A program made the translations under genes and the position numbers. Positions 56,071 through 64,000 of a stretch of DNA of 64,000 bases are shown here, piece after piece. Source of the DNA: Doris montereyensis. Lineage: Eukaryota; Mollusca; Gastropoda; Nudibranchia; Dorididae. The stretch spans positions 1 to 64,000 of the forward strand of contig JAXRKP010001706.1 of the NCBI GenBank assembly GCA_037039925.1. The letters run 5' to 3'. Below the pieces are notes generated by a model. That model saw only the letters and a list, made by a program, of their open reading frames with translations. It did no database searches and was not told the origin of the DNA. Every line of letters starts with the position of its first letter. Position 1 is the first letter of the stretch.

Positions 56071-59000
56071 AGGCGTTGTGTGGTATGTCATAATACTATT
56101 TCAAGTCATTCGTTGTGAAATCCTGAGGTGGTATGTTATAATAGTTTTTACAGTCATTAATTGTGTAGTCTTGTGTGTTATATATGATACTAGTTAGAGT
56201 CATTAATTGTGTAGGCTTGGGGTGGTATGTTATAATAATATTTAAAGAAATTCAATGTGTAGGGTTGTGTGTTATGTTATAAAAATAGTTAAAGTCATTA
56301 ATTGTGTAGGTTAGTGTGTTATGTTATAATTCTATTTAAAGTCATTAATTGTGCAGGCTTGTGTGTTATGTTATAAAAATAGTTAAAGTCATTCATTGTG
56401 TAGGCTTGTGGGGGTATGTTATAATTCTATTTCAAGTCATTCATTGTGTTGGCTTGTGTGTTATGTTATAATGATAGTTAAAGGCATTCATGGTGTAGGT
56501 TTGTGTGTTATGTTATAATTCTATTTAAAGTCATTCATTGTGTAAGCTTGTGTGGTGTGTTAAAATACTGTTTAAATTCATTCATTGTGTAGGCCAGTGT
56601 GTTATGTTATAATAATAGCTAAAGTCATTCATTGTGTAGGCTTGTGTGTTTTGTTATGATACTATTTAAAGTCATTCATTGTGTAGGCTTTTGTGTTATG
56701 TTATAATATTATTTAAGTCATTCATTGTGTAGGCTTGTGTGTTATGTTATAATAATAGTTAAAGTCATTAATTGTGTAGGCCTGTGTGTTATGTTACAAT
56801 AATACCTAAAATCATTCATTGTGTAGGTCAGTGTGTGATTTTAATAGTTAAAGTCATTCATTGTGTAGCCTAATGTATTATGTTATAATAATAGTAAAAG
56901 TGATTCATTGTGTAGGTTAATGGATTATGTTACAATAATAGTTAAAGTCCTTTATTATGTAGGCCTGTGTGTTATGTTATAATAATAGCGAAAATAATTA
57001 ATTGTGTAGGCCTGTGTGTTATGTTATAATAATAGTTAAAGTCATTCATTTGTAGGTTTGTGTGTTATGTTATAATAATAGTTGAAGTCATTCATTGTGT
57101 AGGTTTGTGTGTTATGTTATAAAATACTATTTAAAGTCATTCATTGTGTATGTTTGTGTGTTATGTTATAAAACTAGTTAAAGTCATTCATTGTGTAGGC
57201 TTATGTGTTATGTTATAATATTATTTAAGTCATTCATTGTGTGGGCTTGTGTTGTTATGTTATAATATTAGTTAAATTCATTCATTGTGTAGGCTTATGT
57301 GTATAGTTATAATATAAGTTTAAGTCATTCATTGTGTAGGCTTGTGTTGTATGGTATAATACTATATAAATTCATTCATTGTGTAGGCTTGTGTTGTATG
57401 TTATAATACTATTTAAATTCATTCATTGTGTAGGCTTATGTGGGATGTTATAATACTATTTAAATTCATTCATTGTGTGGGCTTGTGTTGTATGTTATAA
57501 TACTATTTAAATTCATTCATTGTGTAGGCTTGTGTTGTATGTTATAATACTATTTAAATTCATTCATTGTGTAGGCTTGTGTTGGATGTTATAATACTAT
57601 TTAAATTCATTCATTGTGTGGGCTTGTGTTGTATGTTATAATACTATTTGAATTCATTCATTGTGTGGGCTTGTGTGTTATGTTATAATACTATTTAAAT
57701 TCATTTATTGTGTAGGCTTGTGTTGTATGTTATAATACTATTTAAATTCATTCATTGTGTAGGCTTGTGTGTTATGTTATAATACTGTTTAAATTCATTC
57801 ATTGTGTAGGCTTGTGTGTTATGTTATAATACTATTAAAATTCATTCATTGTGTAGGCTTGTGTGTTATGTTATAATACTATTTAAATTCATTCATTGTG
57901 TAGGCTTGTGTGTTATGTTATAATACTATTGAAATTCATTCATTGTGTAGGCTTGTGTGTTATATTATAATAATAGTTAAAGTCATTCATAGTGTAGGAT
58001 AAGGTATTATGTTATAATAATAGTTAAATTCATTCATTGTGTAGGCTTGTGTGTTATATTATAATAATAGTTAAATTCATTCATTGTGTAGGCTTGTGTG
58101 TTATATTATAATAATAGTTAAAGGCATTCATTGTGTAGGATATTGTATTGTTATAATAATAGTTAAATTTATTCATTGTGTAACATAATGTATTATGTTA
58201 TAATAATAATTAAAGTCATTCATTGTGTAATATAATGTATTATATTATAATAATAGTTAAATTCATTCATTGTGTAGGATAATGTATTATGTTACAATAA
58301 AAGTTAAAGTCATTCATTGAATAGGCCTCTGTGTTATGTTATAATAATAGTGAAAGTCATTCATTGTGTAGGTCTGTGTATGTTATAATAATAGTTAAAC
58401 TCATTCATTGTGTAGGCCTGTGTGTTATGTTATAATAATAGTTAAAATCATTAATTGTGTAGGCCTGTGTGTTATATTATAATAATAGTTAAAGTCATTC
58501 ATTCTATGTGTTATGTTACAATAATAGTTAAAGTCATTCATTGTGTAGGCCTATGTGTTATGTTATAATAATAGTTAAAGTCATTCATTGTGTAGGCTAA
58601 TGTATTATGTTATAATAATAGTTTCAGTCATTCATTGTTTGTGTAGTGTTATGTTATAATAATAGTTAAAGTCATTCATTGTGTAGGCTAATGTGTTATG
58701 TTATAATAATAGTTGAAATTATTCATGGTGTAGGCGTGTGTGTTATGTTATAATAATAGTTAAAATCATTCAGTTAAAGCCATTCATTGTGTAGGCTTAT
58801 GTGTTATGTTATAATGATAGTTAAATTCATTCATTGTGTAGGCTTATGTGTTATGTTATAATAATAGTTAAAGTCATTCATTGTGTAGGCTAATGTATTA
58901 TGTTATAATAATAGTTACAGTCATTCATTGTTTAGGCTTGTGCGTTATGTTATAATAATGGTTAAAGTCATTCATTGTGTAGGTTTAATGTGTTATGTTA

Positions 59001-62000
59001 TAATAATAGTTGAAATTATTCTTTGTGTAGGCGTGTGTGTTATGTTATAATAATAGTTAAGTCATTCATTGCCTAGGTTTGTGTGTTATGTTATAATAAT
59101 AGTTAAAGTCATTCATTGCCTAGGTTTATGTGTTATGTTATAATAATAGTTAAAGTCATTCATTGCCTAGGTTTATGTGTTATGTTATAATAATAGTTAA
59201 AGTCATCCATTGTGTAGGCTTGTGATGTGATGTTATAATAATAGTTAAAGTCATTAATTGTGTAGGCTTCTGTGTTCTGTTACAATAATAGTTAAATTTA
59301 TTCATTGTGTATTCTTGTGTGTTATGTAATAATATTAGTTAAAGTAATTCAATGTGTACGTTTGTGTGTTATGTTATAATACTAGTTAAAGTCATTCATT
59401 GTGTATGCTTGTGTGTTATGTTATAATAATAGTTAAAGTAATTCATTGTGTATGCTTGTGTGTTATGTTATAATAATAGTTAAAGTAATTCATTGTGTAA
59501 ATTGGTGTTTGATGTTATAATACTATTGAAAGTCATTCTTTGTGTAGGCTTGTGTGTTATATTATAATAATAGTTAAAGTCATTCATTGTGTGGGATTGT
59601 GTGTTATGTTATAATAATAGTTAAAGTCATTCATTGTGTAGACTTGTGTGTTATGTTATAATAATAGTTAAAGTCATTCATTATGTAGGCTTGTGTGTTA
59701 TGTTATAATTAAGGTCATTTATTGTGTAGGTCGGATGGTGTGTTATGTTATATTAATAGTTAAAGTCAATTGAAAGTCATTCATTGTGTAGGCTTGTGTG
59801 TTATATTATAATAATAGTTAAAGTCATTCATTGTGTGGGATTGTGTGTTATGTTATATTAATAGTTAAAGTCATTCATTGTGTAGACTTGTGTGTTATGT
59901 TATAATAATAGTTAAAGTCACTCATTATGTAGGCTTGTGTGTTATGTTATAATTAAGGTCATTTATTGTGTCGGATGGTGTGTTATGTTATAATAATAGT
60001 TAAAGTCATTCATTGTGTAGGTTTGTATGTTATGTTATAATAATAGTTAAAGTCATTCATTGTGTAGAGGTTTGTGTTATGTTATAATAATAGTTAAAAT
60101 CATTCTTTGTGTAGACTTCTTTTGTTATGTTTCAATAATAGTTAAAGTTGTTCATTGTTAGCCAGTGTGTTATGTTATAATGATAGTTAAAGTCATTCAT
60201 TGTGTAGGCTAATGTATTATGTTATAATAATAGTTAAAGGCATTCATTGTGTAGGCTTGTGTGTTATGTTATAATAATAGTAAACGTCATTAATTGTGTG
60301 GGTTTGTGTGTTATGTTATAATAATAGATAAAGTCATTCATTGTGTAGGCTTGTGTGTTATGTTATAATAATAGTTAAAGTCATTAATTGTGTAGGTGTG
60401 TGTGTTATGTTATAATAATAGTTAAAGTTGTTCAAGGGGTAGGTTTGTGTGTTATGTTATATTAATAGTTTAAGTCATTCATTGTATAGGCTTTTGTGTT
60501 ATGTTATAATTATAGTTAAAGTCATTCATTGTGTAGGTTTGTGTGTTATGTTATAATAATAGTTAAAGTCATTATTTCTGTAAGCTAATGTATTATGTTA
60601 TAATAATAGTTAAAGTCATTCCTTGTGTATGCTAATGTATTATGTTATAATACTAGTTAAGATCATTCTTTGTGTAGGATTGTGTGTTATGTTAAAATAA
60701 TAGTTAAACTCATTCTTTGTTTAGGCTTGTGTGTTATGTTATAATAATGGTATACAACATTCATTGTGTAGGTTTGTGTTATGTTAAAATGATAGTTAAA
60801 GTCATTAATTGTGTAAGCGCGTGTTATGTTATGATAATAGTCAATGTCATTTTATGTGTAGGCTTGTGTGTTATGTTATAATAATAGTTAAAATCATTAA
60901 TTGTGTAGGCCTGTGTGTTGTGTTATAATAATAATTAAAGTCATCCATTGTGTAGGTTTGTGTGTTATGTTATACTAATACATTCCTTGTTGTATGCTTA
61001 TGTATTATGTTATAATACTAGTTAAGTCATTCTTTGTGTAGGCTTGTGTGTTATGTTATAATAATAGTTAAAATCATTCATTGTGTAGGCCTGTAGGTGA
61101 TGTTATAATGTTATAAAGCCATTCATTGTGTAGGCTTGTCTGTTATGTTATAATAATAGTTAAAGTCATTCATTGTGTAGGCTTGTCTGTTATGTTATAA
61201 TAATAGTTAAAGTCATTCATTGTGTAGGCTAGTGTGTTATGTTATAATAATAGTTACAGTCATTCATTGTGTAGGCTTGTCTGTTATGTTATAATAATAG
61301 TTAAAGTAATTCATTGTGTAGGCCTGTATGTTAAGTTATAATAATAGTTAAAGTCATCCATTGTGTAGCTTGTGAGTGATGTTATAATAATAAATAAAGT
61401 CATTCATTGTGTAGGCCTGTGTGTTATGTTATAATAATAGTTAAAACCATGTATTGTGTAGGTTTGTGTGTTATGTTATAATAATAGTTAAAGTCATTCA
61501 TTCTGTAGGCCTTGTGTGTTATGTTATAATAATAATTAATGTAATTCATTGTGTAGGCCTGTGTGTTATGTTATAATAATAGTTAAAGTCATCCATTGAG
61601 TAGGTTTGTCTGTTATGTTAAAATAATAGTTAAAGTCATTCATTGCATATGTTTGTGTGTTATGTTATAATAATAGTTAAAGTCATTCTTTGTGTAATTT
61701 AGTGTGTGATGTTATAATAATAGTTAAAGTCATTCATTGTGTAGGCCTGTGTTTTATGTTATAAAAATAGTTAAAGTCATTCATTGTGTAGTTTAGTGTG
61801 TTATGTTATAATAATAGTTAAAGTCATTCATTGTGTGGGCCTGTGTTTTATGTTATAAAATAGTTAAAGTCATTAATTGTGTAGTTTATTGTGTTAGGTT
61901 ATAATAATAGTTAAAGTCATTCATTGTGTAGGCTTGTCTGTTATGTTATAATAATAGTTAAAGTCATTAATTGTGTAGGGTTGTGTGTTATGTTACAATA

Positions 62001-63700
62001 ATGGTTCAAGCCATTCATTGTGTAGGCCTGTATGTTAAGTTATAATAATAGTTAAAGTCATTCATTGTGTAGGCTTGTGAGTGATGTTATAATAATAAAT
62101 AAGTCATTCATTGTGTAGGCTAATGTATTATGTTATAATAATAGTTAAAGTCATTCATTGTGTAGGCTTGTCTGTTATGTAATTATAATAGTTACAGTCA
62201 TTCATTGTGTAGGCTTGTGTGTTATGTTATAATAATAGTTAAAGTAAGTCATTGTGTAGGCTTGTGTTTTATGTTATAATAATAGTTAAAGTCATTCATT
62301 ATGTAAGCTAGTGTGTTATGTTATAATAATAGTTAAAGTAATTAATTGTGTAGGCTTGTGTATTATGTTACATTAATAGTTAAAGTAATTCATTGTGTAG
62401 GCCTGTGTTTTATGTTATAATAATAGTTAAAGTCATTCATTGTGTAAGTTTGTGTGTTATGTTATAATACTATTTAAAGGCATTCATTGTGTAGGCTAGT
62501 GTGTTATGTTATAATAATAGTTAAAGTTATTCATTGTGTAGGCTTGTATGTTATGTTATAATTAAAGTCGTTCATTGTGTAGGCTTGTGTGTTATGTTAT
62601 AATAATAGTTAAAGTCATCCATTGTGTTATAATAAGCTTGTGAGGCTTGATGTTATAATAATAAATAAAGTCATTCATTGTGTAGGCTAATGTATTATGT
62701 TATAATAATAGTTAAAGTCATTCATTGTGTAGGCTTGTCTGTTATGTTATAATAATAGTTAAAGTCATTCATTGTGTAGGTTTGTATGTTATGTTATAAT
62801 AATAGTTACAGTCATTCATTGTGTAGGTTTGTGTGTTATATTATAATAATAGTTAAAGTCATTCATTGTGTAGTCTTTTGTGTTATGTTATAATAATAGT
62901 TAAAGTCATTCATTGTTTAGTTTTGTGTGTTATGTTATAATATTCATTGTGTAGGCTTGTATGTTATGTTATAATAATAGTTAAAGTCATGTGTAGGCTT
63001 GTGTGTGATGTTATAATAATAGTTAAAGTCATTCATTGTGTAGGCTTGTGTGTGATGTTATAATAATAGTTTTTAAGTCATTCATTGTGTAGGCTAGTGT
63101 GTTATGTTATAATAATAGTTAAAGTCATTCATTGTGTAGGCTTGTGTGTTATATTATAATAATAGTTAAATTCATTCATTGTGTAAGCTTGTGTGTTATG
63201 TTATAATACTATTTAAAGGCATTCATTCTGTAGGCCTGTGTTATGTTATAATAATAGTTAAAATCATTTATTGTGTAGGCTTGTGTGTTATGTTATAATA
63301 ATAGTTAAAATCATTCATGGTGTAGGCTTGTGTGTTATGTTATAATAATATTTAACTGCATTTATTGTGTAGGCTTGTATGGTATGTTATAATAATATGT
63401 AAATGCGTCATTGTGTAGGCTTGTGTGTTATGTTATAATAATAGTTAAAATCATTCATTGTGTAGGCTTGTGTGTTATGTTATAATAATATTTAAAGTGC
63501 ATTTATTGTGTAGGCTTGTGTGTTATGTTATAATAATATTTAAATCATTTATTGTGTAGGCTTCAGGTGTTATGTTATAATAATAGTTAAAATCATTTAT
63601 TGTGTAGGCTTGTGTGTTATGTTATAATAATAGTTAAATTCATTCATTGTGTAAGCTTGTGTGTTATGTTATAATAATAGTTAAAGTCATTCATTGTGTA
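56071..63700 (+). repeat. Satellite block VI (about 47-bp unit), about 160 units
   Basis: Unit tatgttataataatagttaa + agtcattcattgtgtagg + cttgtgtgt with many point variants and length variants. A ctatttaaattcattc subvariant dominates 57350-57960. It is the longest and most diverged block. Confidence 0.95.
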
Positions 63701-64000
63701 TATTTCGGACGGTTTGTCATATGACGTGTAAACTGATTCAATTTGTAAACTTGAATAATATTTACAATTGTTCATTGTATAGCCATGGGAGGGGGGAGTA
63801 TGTCACAATATTAATGTTTAAAACAGTTCAATGTGTAGGCTGGGATGGTATGTCATAATGATATTTAAAGTCATTCATTGTCTATACTTCAGACTGTATG
63901 TCAGAATAATAATAGTATATAAAGTTATTCATTGTGTAGGATTAAGGTTGTATGTCGTAATAATAAATATATATAAAGTCATTCATTGTGTAGACTTCAG
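63701..64000 (+). repeat. Satellite, diverged end block
   Basis: Units are more degenerate (gtatgtcataatgatattta, tatacttcagactgtatgtc) and return to a block-I-like tatgtcataat word. The array continues past the window edge. Confidence 0.85.

Overview
The window looks like animal nuclear DNA, most likely from a mollusc or another lophotrochozoan. The reasons are AT-rich sequence with huge (ATT)n and (AG)n microsatellites, several clades of decayed APE-type non-LTR retrotransposons (LINEs), tRNA-derived SINEs, and one very large intron-containing C2H2 zinc-finger gene. The taxonomic call is inference from repeat style. No bacterial operon, rRNA, CRISPR array or stand-alone tRNA gene is visible. 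Family names LINE-A, LINE-B, LINE-C, LINE-D, LINE-E, SINE-A, SINE-B and Repeat D are labels used only in this annotation.

Layout: 1-3.4 kb is SINE debris and a scrambled duplication mosaic. 3.45-10.7 kb holds a hammerhead/Penelope-like segment (two copies), a 1.4 kb (ATT)n tract, two copies of LINE-A and a LINE-C reverse-transcriptase remnant. 11-16 kb carries a full SINE-A, a third LINE-A copy broken by (TA)n(GA)n, and LINE-A debris. 16.1-20.1 kb carries two minisatellites (44 bp and 20 bp units). 20-23.5 kb is repeat-rich non-coding DNA.

23.8-37.1 kb is the only convincing host gene. It is on the minus strand and encodes a protein of perhaps 3,400 residues with a four-times repeated TT(D/E)GFW motif near its N-terminus, an AT-hook, and nine recognisable C2H2 fingers in C-terminal clusters. 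Its reading frame is kept over about 7.6 kb but shifts roughly every 200-800 bases, often at or near homopolymers. That looks more like indel errors in a draft assembly than a dead gene, though a pseudogene is not excluded. Two SINE-A copies lie in or beside its introns. An upstream micro-exon is plausible, and the first exon and promoter are not proven.

37.3-46.4 kb holds fragments of two other LINE families back to back, palindromic AT-rich DNA, another SINE-A, and a decayed CR1/L2-like element (LINE-B) whose 3' tail has grown into a 530-base (ATT)n tract. From about 46.8 kb to the right edge the window is one satellite array of about 17 kb (units 33-48 bp) organised in blocks of distinct subfamilies. 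It is interrupted by one LINE-A insertion at 51.8-53.8 kb. The array runs off the window.
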